DNA of 64,000 bases, from positions 154,791 through 218,790 of the forward strand of contig WTPW01000586.1 in NCBI GenBank assembly GCA_009809945.1, read 5' to 3'. The stretch comes from Gigaspora margarita. Taxonomy: Eukaryota; Glomeromycota; Glomeromycetes; Diversisporales; Gigasporaceae. Under the pieces are notes generated by a model. That model worked only from the letters and a program-made list of their open reading frames with translations. It was not told the origin of the DNA and did no database searches. This document shows, piece after piece, positions 33,846-45,920 of this stretch. Positions within the stretch are counted from its first letter, which is position 1. Each line of letters begins with the position of its first letter. A program made the position numbers and the translations under genes.

Positions 33846-36400
33846 ACGGTAAATCTTAAAATCAGCAAATTATCGGGGGGGGTTTTTTTAAGAAAAATAA
33901 TAATAATAATAATAAATAATAAAAAATAGAAAATAAAATAAAATAAAAATAAAATAAAAATTTTAAAATTGATTATTACCCTTTCGACTTTATTGAACCA
34001 GAAAATAAGTTGGACTAAGGAAAGGAAACAAGCGTGAAATAAAGTGAAAAAATAAACAAATTGATTAATCCAATTGATTATCAAAAAAAAAAAAAAATAA
34101 AAAAAAAAAACAAACCTATGCAAATGATCGGTCGAACAAATAGCATGCTAGCTGGTCCAATTATAATTTTGTTGTCTTTATTTATAACGTTTTTGTATAA
34201 TCTTTCCTTTTAAATTTGTTTAATTTGTGCAGACTTGTTTTTCATAAAAAACGTCCTATTATGAAAATAACCTTTCGACTACATAAATTATGTGGTCAAG
34301 TTCAGTTTCTTCCTTTTGTTTGCTTCGTTTGCTTTGTTTTGTATAGCTTTAGCAAGTTTACCAAAAACAAACCAAAAAAAAAAAAACAGAGTCCCCCCAC
34401 TTTAGTTACATGCCGACTGACGAATTTAAGACTTGATCATATATATAATTTGCAGTCAAGAACTATTTTTTCGTAGCAAGAATCCCACATCTAAATGAAA
34501 GAATGCCCAAGTCTAAATATCAACAAAATTTTTATTTAATTCTGCCATCCGTTCGAATACAGAACGAACCATATATTTTTTCCTAAAACACTTCTGCAAT
34601 CCTATACTTATTTAAGATAAGTAACATTGGCAAAAATCTAGCTCTTCTCTATGAAATGAATTCACTTAGAATTCTGACGTCGTAATTTATTGGGATAAGC
34701 TTATTAGACTCCCTCAAAAGATTATGTACCAATTTCTCGTACCGACAAGTTGAGCAAAAAAATGTGTAATGGCTTGAGCAGCTTTGAATGAGTCACTAAT
34801 TATATCTATGGTAGAACAAGTCGTCAATTTTTGATTTACATTCTTTCAAAGTTTTGAATGAAATATCCGTCTTCATTTAGTCCAGATGTAATTAATTTTG
34901 AATTAAAGGCCAATGACACCAATGTATTTTACTATCGACACCATCGAAATAATATGATCCGTGATATACTCAATTAAGTGATATTTCATAAATATAACCT
35001 TGGCTTGATGTTGATTCTAAGTTTTTCCGAATTAATGGCTTGCATTTTTATAAAGATTAAGTCATCATAAAATATTAATATCAATTTTTTTTTAAAAAAA
35101 AAAAAAAAAAAAAAAATTTATCCGAACAAATTCAAGAATTTTCTTCATACCAATAACAAAAGAACTTTCGCCAAAGATTTACAATAATAGTAAGAAAACT
35201 TTTCGAAAATTATCGATTTTCATGATCGACATCTTACATTTATCGATATTATTCGTAAAAACGTTACTTCGAAATTCTTTTAAGGTCTAGAAACGTTATA
35301 ATAACCTAGAACTGAACAAAAAAAGAATACATTAAAGTTCTATCAAGTTCACAAACTACCAAAACATTGAACTTTAGAATTGACCAAAATTGCCCCAAAG
35401 GTGATCTTTTCATAGGTCTGCGTGTATAAATCCCTTTAATAAATCACTTGCTAAGGTGACAAATCTGTAGATCTATACCACTTAACTTCGACCACTACCA
35501 TGGCCTTGGATTCCTATTTATCTCATTTGCTAAATCTAGATAACAATAACAATTTGACTTCCTTATTTATACAATCAAAAAAAATCTTAAATCTCGCTAC
35601 GGGAAAACTATGCCTGTTGTTGGTTAGTTTCTTACCAGAGGCATGTATTATTTGATCAAATATAATTAAATAATCACCCGTTTTTAAATTACCAAGAACG
35701 ATCCTAAAATGGTTATAACCCTCAATATCCGCTTCCAGTAATATGATATGTCGTACACGAATCGGTTAGAGTCGTTATTCGTTCCCGAACAATAATTTTG
35801 AATTTTCTAAAAAATGTTTAGAACTCTGAATACTATTTCCATCGATAAATGTTATTTTTTGGTGAAACTATTTCATGTAAATTTTTCAATGATGTTAATT
35901 TTCTAATATAAATATTATATGGCTTTCTTAATGATGTAAATTTTTTAATGTAAATATTATATGGCTTTCTTAATGATGTAAATTTTTAATGTAAATATTA
36001 TATGGCTTTCTTATCGCTGAGCAACTTTTGTATGATACCAAAAATTTCAATCATTAGTCTTGATAAATTTTTTTCCTTGATTATAATTATAGAACAAAAG
36101 TAGATTTGCTTACCCATGAGCCTCTTGAATATAAATTTAATAAAGAAAACCTTGATTAATCAAAGAAAATTGCTCTATGGATAGAAATTATTATAATGAG
36201 ACCTTTACTCAAATTCATAAATTTTCGCATAATTCATCTTTAAAATATCGATTGAACCAACAACTTATTATTGTTTTAAAATTTTTGAATTTTTTTAATA
36301 AAGTTCTTAATATAGATTTTAGCAGAAAAGAGTTACAAAATTCGATTTTTTAATGTTTATTTTCAAAATGTCCGATGAATTTAATTCAGTGCGTCATCGT
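33846..36400. other. AT-rich DNA with homopolymers, no supported gene
   Basis: Contains (AAT)n/A-rich blocks (33890-33965, 34080-34112), A-runs at 34372 and 35093-35117, and nothing recognisable as coding. Open frames at 33836-34123 and 34216-34476 cross homopolymers. Confidence 0.35.
35893..36011 (+). repeat. About 43-bp tandem repeat, nearly three copies
   Basis: AATGATGTAAATTTTTTAATG followed by TAAATATTATATGGCTTTCTT is present three times in a row, differing mainly in the length of the T run. Confidence 0.9.
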
Positions 36401-36996
36401 TAGTGATGTGCCACGTACAGTACTATACGTACAGTACTGTACGTACTATACGTACAGTACTGTACGTACTGTACGTACTGTACGCTAAAATTTTTGCCGA
36501 TCATTTATTAAGAGTGCCTGCCTGATGTGCCAATTGACCAATCAAATTCGTTAATTGATCAACACAGATAATTCCCGAAGAAGCTTTCGACTTTGACTTA
36601 CGCTTTGATTTTCACTTTGACTCTCGCTTTGACTTTCACATTGACTTTCACTTTGACTCTCACTTTGACTTCGCTTTAATTTTCGTTTTGACTTTGATTT
36701 TCGCTTTGACTCTCCTTGCTTTGATTTGATCTTCAACTTTTATTTTGGCTTTCACTATGACTTCACTCTAATTTTTATTTTACTTTGATCTTCTCTTTGA
36801 CTTTCGTTTTTTGACTTTCACTTATATTTCGAGAATTTTTTCCGTGTTGAATTCACAAAAATATAATTTTGATCAATCAATCGTTTAAATAAGTTATTTA
36901 AGTTTAATGAATATTTTATACTTTGCTTCTTGTTTATTAATGTTAATTTAGCTAATTAGGCCAGACCAAGTTGATTATGTGTTTTACATTACCCCC
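36401..36996 (-). mobile_element. hAT-type element copy 2, inverted, runs into an assembly gap
   Basis: Begins TAGTGATGTGCCACGTACAG. It is the reverse complement of 24675-25251 nearly base for base, including the minisatellite, its 61-codon by-product frame and the inserted G-rich MITE end (GGCCAGACCAAGTTGATT...ACATTACCCCC). Differences are concentrated in the GTAC array. The host flank at the 36400 side differs from that of copy 1, so this is an independent insertion. The far end and its TSD lie in the gap. Confidence 0.85.
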
Positions 36997-37957
36997 NNNN
37001 NNNNNNNNNNNNNNNNNNNNNNNNNNNNNNNNNNNNNNNNNNNNNNNNNNNNNNNNNNNNNNNNNNNNNNNNNNNNNNNNNNNNNNNNNNNNNNNNNNNN
37101 NNNNNNNNNNNNNNNNNNNNNNNNNNNNNNNNNNNNNNNNNNNNNNNNNNNNNNNNNNNNNNNNNNNNNNNNNNNNNNNNNNNNNNNNNNNNNNNNNNNN
37201 NNNNNNNNNNNNNNNNNNNNNNNNNNNNNNNNNNNNNNNNNNNNNNNNNNNNNNNNNNNNNNNNNNNNNNNNNNNNNNNNNNNNNNNNNNNNNNNNNNNN
37301 NNNNNNNNNNNNNNNNNNNNNNNNNNNNNNNNNNNNNNNNNNNNNNNNNNNNNNNNNNNNNNNNNNNNNNNNNNNNNNNNNNNNNNNNNNNNNNNNNNNN
37401 NNNNNNNNNNNNNNNNNNNNNNNNNNNNNNNNNNNNNNNNNNNNNNNNNNNNNNNNNNNNNNNNNNNNNNNNNNNNNNNNNNNNNNNNNNNNNNNNNNNN
37501 NNNNNNNNNNNNNNNNNNNNNNNNNNNNNNNNNNNNNNNNNNNNNNNNNNNNNNNNNNNNNNNNNNNNNNNNNNNNNNNNNNNNNNNNNNNNNNNNNNNN
37601 NNNNNNNNNNNNNNNNNNNNNNNNNNNNNNNNNNNNNNNNNNNNNNNNNNNNNNNNNNNNNNNNNNNNNNNNNNNNNNNNNNNNNNNNNNNNNNNNNNNN
37701 NNNNNNNNNNNNNNNNNNNNNNNNNNNNNNNNNNNNNNNNNNNNNNNNNNNNNNNNNNNNNNNNNNNNNNNNNNNNNNNNNNNNNNNNNNNNNNNNNNNN
37801 NNNNNNNNNNNNNNNNNNNNNNNNNNNNNNNNNNNNNNNNNNNNNNNNNNNNNNNNNNNNNNNNNNNNNNNNNNNNNNNNNNNNNNNNNNNNNNNNNNNN
37901 NNNNNNNNNNNNNNNNNNNNNNNNNNNNNNNNNNNNNNNNNNNNNNNNNNNNNNNNN
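36997..37957. other. Assembly gap (961 N)
   Basis: It starts right after a run of five C belonging to the G/C-rich MITE end, as at the first gap. Sequence resumes with GATTTAGAC and A-rich DNA that shows no terminus of the element. Confidence 0.99.
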
Positions 37958-38467
37958 GATTTAGACAAAAAAAAAAAAAAAAGGAACGAATGAAAAAAAA
38001 ATAAATTAAAAAATTCATACTAATTTTTGGACATCTAACCCTTTAAAGTTCTTTAACAATCCAAGTATAATAGTTATAGTTAAATCATACAAAATGTGTT
38101 GGTATTGGTTTGAAACAGTGTAACGATATTTGGCTAAGCAGTACATACGTAGGTACGTACGTACGTGTATCTGGTATATGGCTCGATTGTGCGTTACGTT
38201 GATAGTGAGCTAGGATACCCAAAATTGCTTTACCCCAACGAATTTTAGAATTTTGTTTTCCAAATGTTTCGAATATGTAACAAAAAAAAAGAAAAGATTT
38301 ATTACTAAATTATTTATTATTTATTACATAATCTAAAAAAAAAGAAACTTTTTTTCCGCTTCATTTATTATTGGCAATGATTTAAGGCAAAGTTTATCCT
38401 TTGTAGGTTTGCCAATACACCTCTCCAAATACGCTTGAATTAGATAAACTCACCTTGTAAGCATATA
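37958..38467. other. AT-rich DNA with a CGTAC microsatellite
   Basis: A (GTAC)n-like tract TACGTAGGTACGTACGTACG is at about 38147-38166. No gene recognised. Confidence 0.4.
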
Positions 38468-38640
38468 AAGTAAACCTTCATAAGTGCACCTTCTATAAGT
38501 GCGCACCCTCTCTAAATGTACGGTCAAATTCTGACCCAAATATCTACATGCCCTCTATAAATACACTTTTGCACGTTGAAAATGCACGTTGTTAAACCTT
38601 TCGTCTCAAGAGCCTGCACTTATAGAGGTATTACTGCATA
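38468..38640. mobile_element. Probable pogo-like MITE (CTATAAGTGC ends)
   Basis: The right end read inward is GCAGTAATACCTCTATAAGT. The left end is AAGTAAACCTTCATAAGTGC. They match at about 16 of 21 positions and lie in TA-rich flanks. CAGTA...CCTCTATAA is reminiscent of Fot1/pogo termini. Direct copies of TCTATAAGTGC follow the left end. Confidence 0.5.
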
Positions 38641-40885
38641 TATTATTAAATTTTTATCATGTGAATTTTCTATTTTGCTCATTGTTTTATCTTATGCTGT
38701 ACACTATTTAATTTTTTTTTTTTTATAGTACTTTATATAGTTATAATTGACGGAGATATGGCCTTTTTAAAATATAGCTCCCCTTTACGACAATTACTTA
38801 GAGATGGCATAATTTCCTATTTCTGGTTAGTCATAAATAAAAATAGGCGAAGTATTCTTTATTCATGGTATTTTTCAAAGTTATTTTTAATATTTACTAT
38901 CTTCTATCCGAGTAATTGTTGTATTTTAAAAAAGACCCAGAGATAATCTATGATTTTGGGCTGAATACTGTTTACATATGTTATAAGTGGAAACAGAATC
39001 TAAGTAAATTGAGTTTTTATAAAAATCAGCATTTGGGGGTTGGTTTTATTATACGTACATCCATACCCTAGGAAATTACATTCCCACTTACAACATATGT
39101 ATACTTGCATTTTATTTTCGGCACAATACGTGTAGTAAAAAATGTATTGAGATCAGACTCAGGTCAAAAATCGTGTCACTCTTAAGTGGGTCAAGTAATG
39201 GCATTGGATGAAATCAGGTGAATTAATTTGATAAATTATTAAAATATTTTTATATAATAGAAATACATTGAACATTATTAGTATTAAACTTTTTACACTA
39301 GCACACTAAAAAACGAAACTTCCCCTCCAACTAGTTTAGTGAAATGATATACTGTCACGTGACCTATCTAACGCAGTTTAAAGTTTTGATCAAATTAAAT
39401 ATGCAAGGGGATGTATTTTTATAGTAAGATTCTGCATCGAGTTTATTGATTAATACAAGAGCTGTTGCATTTTGAGATAACTTGATCAATAATCACGTGA
39501 TAGTTGTTTTTCGCGTTCGTGTATCAAAAAGTAACATTAGTTAACCCATCTTTAAGGATCTCTGTCTTGCAAGGCAAAGTATGGCATTAGTTATTTATGG
39601 TGCTCCAGATTTTTTTTTATTTTATAATTGCATTTCTTTGCGTTGATTATTATTTGTGATATTTGTGATATTATTAATGTTTAGTTACGTGTTAAAGAAC
39701 AAGAGCTTTGCATTTTGAATAAAACCGATATAACCTTTTTTTATGTTAGTCTTTGAGTTTAAATTTGCACGGCAAAATCGCCTTTCGTTGTGATCCGAAT
39801 TTCGAATTTGCGAAAATTTGTAGAGAAATAAATCGAATTAAAGCTCGATATACTGAGTCAAATAACAAATGTTTATTAACCCGAAATATAAAAAGATTAT
39901 TCGTAGTAAGCAACCTATAAAAAGGGCTTTTCTATTCGATTTTTATTCTTATTTTTTTTTGGTTTTGTTGTTGTCAGTAACATGTCAATATTATTTAAAA
40001 TGTTCCGAAACCTTTATACAAACCGTACAGTTTTTTTTACATATATAAAAACATACTAAGAAAAGCAGTCAATTCTTTTCATGGTGAGCCCACGTGTGCT
40101 GAGCTAATATAATGTTGTAATTTCGAACTATAGAGGATTCGCTGGACATAAAAGGAATCCTTAATACCGGTCGTTGTTGAGATTAAGAACTGTGCATTAG
40201 CACAGTCACGAGCAAACTTTGTAGATCTTATTACACATTACGCAATCATACATGATATATATTTATCGCACAAACCATCAGGTGTAACAAATAATGCAGA
40301 TCCATTTTCAAAATTTTTTTATATAGCAGATTTAGATCATATTTTCTATAGCAGATAGTGTTGTTTATAATAAAAATTATATAATAAATTTACTATAAAC
40401 TTTAAATTAAGATCTTTTTCAAACTTAAAAATTAATTTAAAATTAAATTTTGCAATTATATAGAACAAAAGAAGTAAAAATTAAGCTTAAAAATCAAGTT
40501 AAAATTTTGTAAATTTTGTAGTTTTTAAATATATAACTTGATCAAAAAAAATCTTTATCAATTTAAAAAGGAAAATATATAAATAAATTTATGTTAAACA
40601 AAGTTTACTTAAGCAACAAAATAGGTTATTTTAGTAAAAAAAAGCAAGTTAGCTATATATAAAAATTAAACACTATTGTTTTTTTTTTTATTTTTATAAA
40701 ATTTTTTTTTTACTAAAAAATCTTATTTGGCTCTTAAATAAAGTTGCTTAATATTAAATTTTATAACAATTAAATAAAATAGAATTTATTTTTTTAAAAT
40801 ATTTCTAAGTAAAAAAATTAAATCAAAGTTTTTATAAAAAAAAATTTTCTTTTAAAACCAATCTAATAGCTAGTTTTTATTAGTA
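38641..40885. other. AT-rich DNA, no supported gene
   Basis: No element terminus or recognisable exon. The open frame at 38758-38946 (plus, 62 codons) has no domain. Homopolymer-rich from 40300 onward. Confidence 0.35.
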
Positions 40886-41069
40886 TAGTCTACTCCCACT
40901 ATAGTCACACTGTCTGGCAGAAACTTGATGTGACTATAGAAAGAGAAACATAATAATAGTCATATCATGTGATTATAATGAGAGTTAATTTTATATTACT
41001 AAAAACGATTGGTGTATAGTCTTAAGAAAATGTAACTATTTTGGGTGTGACTATTGCGGGAGTAGACTG
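40886..41069 (+). mobile_element. 184-bp TA-flanked MITE (pogo/mariner-like)
   Basis: TIRs TAGTCTACTCCCACTATAGT and the inverse of CAGTCTACTCCCGCAATAGT are flanked by TA at 40884-40885 and 41070-41071. Within the element ATAGTCACA words recur. Non-coding. Confidence 0.85.
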
Positions 41070-41189
41070 TATATAATTAAAATATACAGATTAATAACAA
41101 ATTAACAAAGTATAACTAGCTATATATATAATTTTTGGTTATCTATTTTAAATAGTCTATTTAATGATTTAGTACTAGCTATTAAATTT

Positions 41190-41716
41190 TTTTTTTTTGT
41201 TTTTACAACCGAGACCTGCTCATAGTTTTTTTATTAAATTTTCAAATATATTTACAACATTTACATATATGAATTATATTTTCTAATTTTACCCGAAACT
41301 ACACAGCTCAGACTACCATATATATGATGCACCTGCGGTCAAGAGTTGGCTACGTAGGACCCAAGTCCTATATAGTCTTATTATTGTTCCAAGTTTTAAT
41401 CTCAGACTTCGAATCCCACCAACCAGCATGGCCAGGTCTCCGAAAAACACCGCCAGGAGTTCGTGACTTGATCTTCACTACATCTCGTGACTTCAGTTAT
41501 ACAAATCGTAGGACCAAACTAACAAGTTCAGCCTCGCAGGGTTTGTTACACTAATTACTATATTAAGTCCATCTATTGATGTCCTGGGTCCCTGTCTTCC
41601 TACGGTGTTTCAGTTCCCTAATAAGAATTAATGTTTGCCACCAGCGGGACTTGAACCAGCAACCTTCCGATTTGCGACCTTGGAGCATAACCGCTATGCT
41701 ATCGGACCTGAGGTCT
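41190..41716 (-). mobile_element. tRNA-derived SINE with poly(A) tail
   Basis: Read on the minus strand it begins near 41716 and has an A-box-like TAGCATAGCGG (41691-41701) and a B-box GGTTCAAGTCC (41647-41657), spaced as in a tRNA. It then has about 400 bases of unrelated body and ends in A runs (T12 on the + strand at 41187-41198). CTAGCTATTAAATTT (41175-41189) and CTAGCTATTGAATTT (41717-41731) form a 15-bp TSD with one mismatch. The acceptor stem does not pair, so it is not a functional tRNA. The open frame at 41324-41554 is antisense to the SINE and not a gene. Confidence 0.85.
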
Positions 41717-41731
41717 CTAGCTATTGAATTT

Positions 41732-42991
41732 GTATTCTACTAGAAGAATATCTATTTAAATTCTCTAATTAACTATTATTCCTATTCTAGCCAATTGTAT
41801 ATATTTAATCTAAACTTATATATATACTTTAGTATGTTGTTTAGCCTAAATAGTTTTCAGATATGTAGGCTCTATATTTCCTAACTTAATATCTACAGTT
41901 TTTAGATTAATTTATACTATTACTTGATTTGTAAACTAACACAATCAAATTTATTTGTGTTTTTGCACTTTTTTAGCTCTAATTTACTTTTTAAAATACC
42001 AAAAATTAAATAAAACTTTGTATAATTATATTTAAAAATAAAAATTACTTTTTTGCAAAATTAATTTTTATATTATAAAAAATAAAATCAATATTATATA
42101 TAAGCTAAAAATATATAATTTTAAAAAAAAATTTTTTAAAAATTTAATTACAATTTCTCTGTAATCTTATTTAGTTTTAGTTTTAAAACAATAGTTCTTA
42201 AAACAATATTATAATTTATATAAAGAATGTCAACTTTTATTATTACAACTTTAGTAATTTACTTGTAAAAATCAAGATTGTATTAAAAGTAAAAATTTTT
42301 ATAGATAGAAGCATATAAAATTTGAAAAAATCTAAAAAAATTTATAGTAAAAGTTTAAAAACAAAAACTTAAATTTTTTATTACATCAAAGTTTAAATAA
42401 TTTTAAAAATTTTTATAATAAAGTTGATAAAACAGAACTAATATTATATTTTTTATTTAGAAAGCATATAGCTAAAATTAATATTTCAAGTTTTATTAAA
42501 AAAATTTAAAAATTTTATAATAATATAGGCAAATTTGCCTGTATTATATTTAAGAAATAGTTATATTTATATATTTGCAATTTGACAAACTACTACTATC
42601 TGCTTTTATTAGATTTTATTTAAAGCCCTAGTAAGCAAAAATACCATTCTTGATGAATCGTCATTACTTTTTTTGATGGGCATATATAAAAAAAAAATTT
42701 TATATATTGTTTTTGATAGATTCTAAAATAGGGCCTCTAAAATACTATACTATTATATCAAAAATATATAAAAAAAATAGGATTAGGGTTTGTTTTTAGA
42801 ACCCTATCAAGAACAGTACTCAAATAGATTTTTTTTTAACTCCATCAAGAACAATACTACTGATCTATCGAGAATAGTATTTTTGCCCCTAGTATATACT
42901 TTTTAATCAAAGTTGTCACATTTACTATGTTTGTTCTATTGGCCTCTAATTCTATTCACTTTTTTTAATTTTCTATTGTAAATTTTTAGTA
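41732..42991. other. Extremely AT-rich DNA
   Basis: No gene. A palindrome AGGCAAATTTGCCT at about 42527 is shared with positions 51153 and 56993. No element ends recognised. Confidence 0.4.
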
Positions 42992-43175
42992 CAGGTGACC
43001 CCCATTAATATCAACCTACGTTAATATCAACCTAAGCCACAAATCAAATTTTTACAAATTTTTATATATCAAAACTTCCTCATATATATCAACTTTAATA
43101 TGTATTTTTGTTAATATCACTATCAACATAATTTTTAACAGGTTCAAATGGGTTGATATTAACGAGGGTCACCTG
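42992..43175 (+). mobile_element. 184-bp TA-flanked pogo-like MITE
   Basis: TIRs CAGGTGACCCCCATTAATAT and the inverse of CAGGTGACCCTCGTTAATAT have TA on both sides (42990-42991, 43176-43177). The internal word AATATCAACCTA is repeated in tandem near the left end. CAG-starting TIRs with TA duplication suit pogo/Fot1. Confidence 0.9.
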
Positions 43176-45290
43176 TATTAAATTTTACTAATTAAATGTA
43201 AAAATATTTTAAATTTATTACTTTACTAATGGTCTAACAATATAATTTAAATAATTGCAAATTATTAATAAAAAAATTTTTTTTAATATAAAAACAAAAA
43301 ATCAAAGCTTTTGTTTTATTGTTCTATTTGCCAACAATGTTTTTAATTCTTTTCTAGTTCTCTTGCCAGTTTTTTTTCATTTTCAAACTAGTTAGCTTAA
43401 AAGAGTCAGTTTGCTTAGCTTTAAATATAAAGATTTTTTTTAATTAGTATATGAAGATAAGTTAATAGAAAAAGAATAAATTATTTTAAACAAAATTTTT
43501 TAAATTTTTAAATTTAAATTTCTTAAGGTGATTGATATTTATACCCCTATTTTTAATATTTGTACCTTCTATTAAAAATTAAAAATTTTAAAACTTTAAG
43601 CAAAAGCATCTTGACAACTATTTGATTAAATTTAATAAACTTTTTTTTATTGGTATTATATGAATTTATAGAATTAAAATAAAAAAGTTCATCAAATTTA
43701 ATTAGGTAGTTATCAAGAAATCTTTACTCAAAGTTAGAGAAAAATCAAACCATCTATCAAAATAAAAGCTATACCAAAGTTTTTTAAACCTTTGAATTAA
43801 GATATTCTAACAACTATTTGAACAAATTTGATGAACTTTATTATATTTGAATTCTATGAATTTATAGAATTAAAATAAAAAAATTATCAAATTTAGTCAG
43901 ATGGTTTGCAAGATATCTTTTGTTCAAAGTTTTAAAAAACTTTGGTGCAGCTTTATTTTAATAGATATTTTGATTTTTCTCTAACTTAAAGCAAAGATTT
44001 CTTAACAACTATCTGACTAAATTGGATTAACTTTTTTTATTTGAATTTTATAAATTCATAGAATTTAAATAAAAAAAGTTTATTGAATTTAATCAGATGG
44101 TTGTCAAGATATTTTTGCTTAAAGTTAGAGAAAAATCAAAATATCTATTAAAATAAAAACTGCATCAAAGTTTTTTTTTAAAACTTTGAACAAAAATATC
44201 TTGGCAACTGTCTGATCAAATTTGATAAATTTTTTTTATTTGCTATAAATTCATAGAATTTAAATAAAAAAAAAGCTTACCAAATTTGCTTAGACCATTT
44301 TTAAGATACCTTTGCTCAAAGTTTTAAAAAAACTTTGGTACAGTTTTTCTTTTAATAGATATTTTGAGTTTTTTCTAACTTAAGTAAAGATATCTTGATA
44401 ACATCTAATAATCTTCTTTTTATTTGAATTTTATATATTTATAGATTCAAACAAAAAAAAAGTTCATTAAATTTAGTCAGATAATTGTCAAGATATTTTT
44501 GTTTAAAGTTAAAAAAAAAAATCAAAATATCTATCAAAAGTTGTGTCAAAGTTTTTTTAAAATTTTGAACAAAGATAAGGGCCATGTCATTAATCATCTG
44601 ATTATTTTTATCAGAGATCTACCCCCTCCCCCCTCTTTAATATAGATTTGGTCAGGTTCCTATATATAATTTCAACATTTTTTACTTCTCTCTCTTTCTA
44701 AAAAATCATCTAATTTTTGTTACTCCCTACTTGACAATGGTCTAACCAAATTCAATAACTTTTTTTTATTTGAATTCTATGAATTTATAGAATTCAAATA
44801 AAAAAGTTTATTGAATTTAATTAGATAGTTGTCATGATATCTTTGTTTAACGTTAGAAAAAAATCAAAATATCTATCAAAATAAAGCTATAGCAAAGTTT
44901 TTAAAACTTTGAACAAAGATATTTTGATAACCATCTAGCTAAATTCAATGAAGTTTTTTGTTTTTTATTTTAATTTTATAAATTTAAAAAAAAAAGTTAT
45001 TGAATTTATTCAGATAGTTGTCAAGATATTTTTGTTCAAAGTTTTAAAAGACTTTGGTATAGCTTTTATTTTAATAGATATTTTAATTTTTCTCTAACTT
45101 TGAGTAAAGATTTCTCAACAACCATCTGATTAAATTCAATGAACTTTTTTTATTTTAATTCTATAAATTCATATAATACAAATAAAAAAAAGTTTATTGA
45201 ATTTAGTCAAATAGTTGTTAAAATATCTTTGCTCAAAATTTTAAAATTTTAGATTTTTGATAGAAGTATTAATATCAAAAATATAGGGTA

Positions 45291-45904
45291 CCGTATTTTC
45301 CTGAAAATAAGCTACCATTTTTGGGCAAAAAGTTATACAAAAAAGCGTAGGCAGTATTGTACATTTTGGCTGTCCACAGCCTTTTTTGGCTTGTCCATGT
45401 CCAAAATTGTCCAAATGTCCAAGATTGTCCAAAGCTTGTTCAGGCTTTAATAATTAATAAATCTATCTAAAAAATATATAACTAATATAACTATATATTT
45501 TTTTAGGTGCTGGACACATTTTAGTTAAAATTAACATAGGTTATCATAATAAAATTTTAAGTAATTTTACTTTATTTAATTGTCCAAAATTGTTCAAAAT
45601 TGTCCAAATTATTGTCCAAAGCTGTCCCATGACAACACTGAGCGTAGGGATAGCTTATTTTCGAGTTGTTAAATTTTTTGAAAAATTGAAAAACGTACTA
45701 ATAAAAAGTTGTCCAAATGCCATGAAATTTTACTATAAATGTATTTCATTGTCCTGAACAACTTTACTTAATCACACTTTTAAGGTTTATATATAAAATA
45801 AAAAGTTTTATATGTAGCGACTGTTAACGATTTTTTTAAAAATTCATCTGAAAATCTGGGGGGTAGCTTATTTTAGGAGGTAGCTTATTATAGGGAAAAT
45901 ACGG
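45291..45904 (+). mobile_element. TA-flanked MITE (CCGTATTTTCC ends), host of hAT MITE copy 2
   Basis: TIRs CCGTATTTTCCTGAAAATAA and the inverse of CCGTATTTTCCCTATAATAA are flanked by TA at 45289-45290 and 45905-45906. It interrupts the right end of array B and is itself interrupted by the MITE at 45352-45640. GGTAGCTTATTTTAGG is duplicated near its right end. The net length without the nested element is about 317 bp. Confidence 0.85.
45352..45640 (+). mobile_element. hAT-type MITE, copy 2 (CAGTGTTG family), uninterrupted
   Basis: CAGTATTGTACATTTTGGCT at the left, GACAACACTG at the right, and a perfect 8-bp duplication AGCGTAGG at 45344-45351 and 45641-45648. At 289 bp it is the reference form against which the insertions in copies 1 and 3 can be read. 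Confidence 0.95.
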
Positions 45905-45920
45905 TATGAATATCAATCCT

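Larger units (their letters stand above)
43527..45920. mobile_element. Palindromic-module array B (foldback), interrupted at 45291-45904
   Basis: The left end GGTGATTGATATTTATACC is mirrored by GGATTGATATTCATACC at the right, now displaced to 45905-45920 by an insertion. About eight palindromic modules have centres near 43660, 43868, 44055, 44250, 44445, 44778, 44975 and 45165, a spacing close to 200 bp. Each has AAGATATCTTGACAACYAT, CAAATTYRAT and a TTTTTTTATTTGAATTCTAT centre. Spacers carrying GTTAGAGAAAAATCAAAATA and AAAANCTGCATCAAAGTTTT flip orientation from one to the next. A pyrimidine tract CTACCCCCTCCCCCCTC at about 44617 marks an irregularity between modules 5 and 6. Confidence 0.8.

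Noticed and set aside
33836..34123. 95-codon Phe-rich minus-strand frame resembling membrane segments
   Set aside because: It is the translation of A-rich homopolymer and AAT microsatellite DNA. There is no credible start context or domain.
41640..41716. A functional tRNA gene on the minus strand
   Set aside because: A and B boxes are good but the acceptor stem does not pair, the T stem has a mismatch, and the sequence continues into a body with poly(A) and a TSD. It is the head of a SINE.
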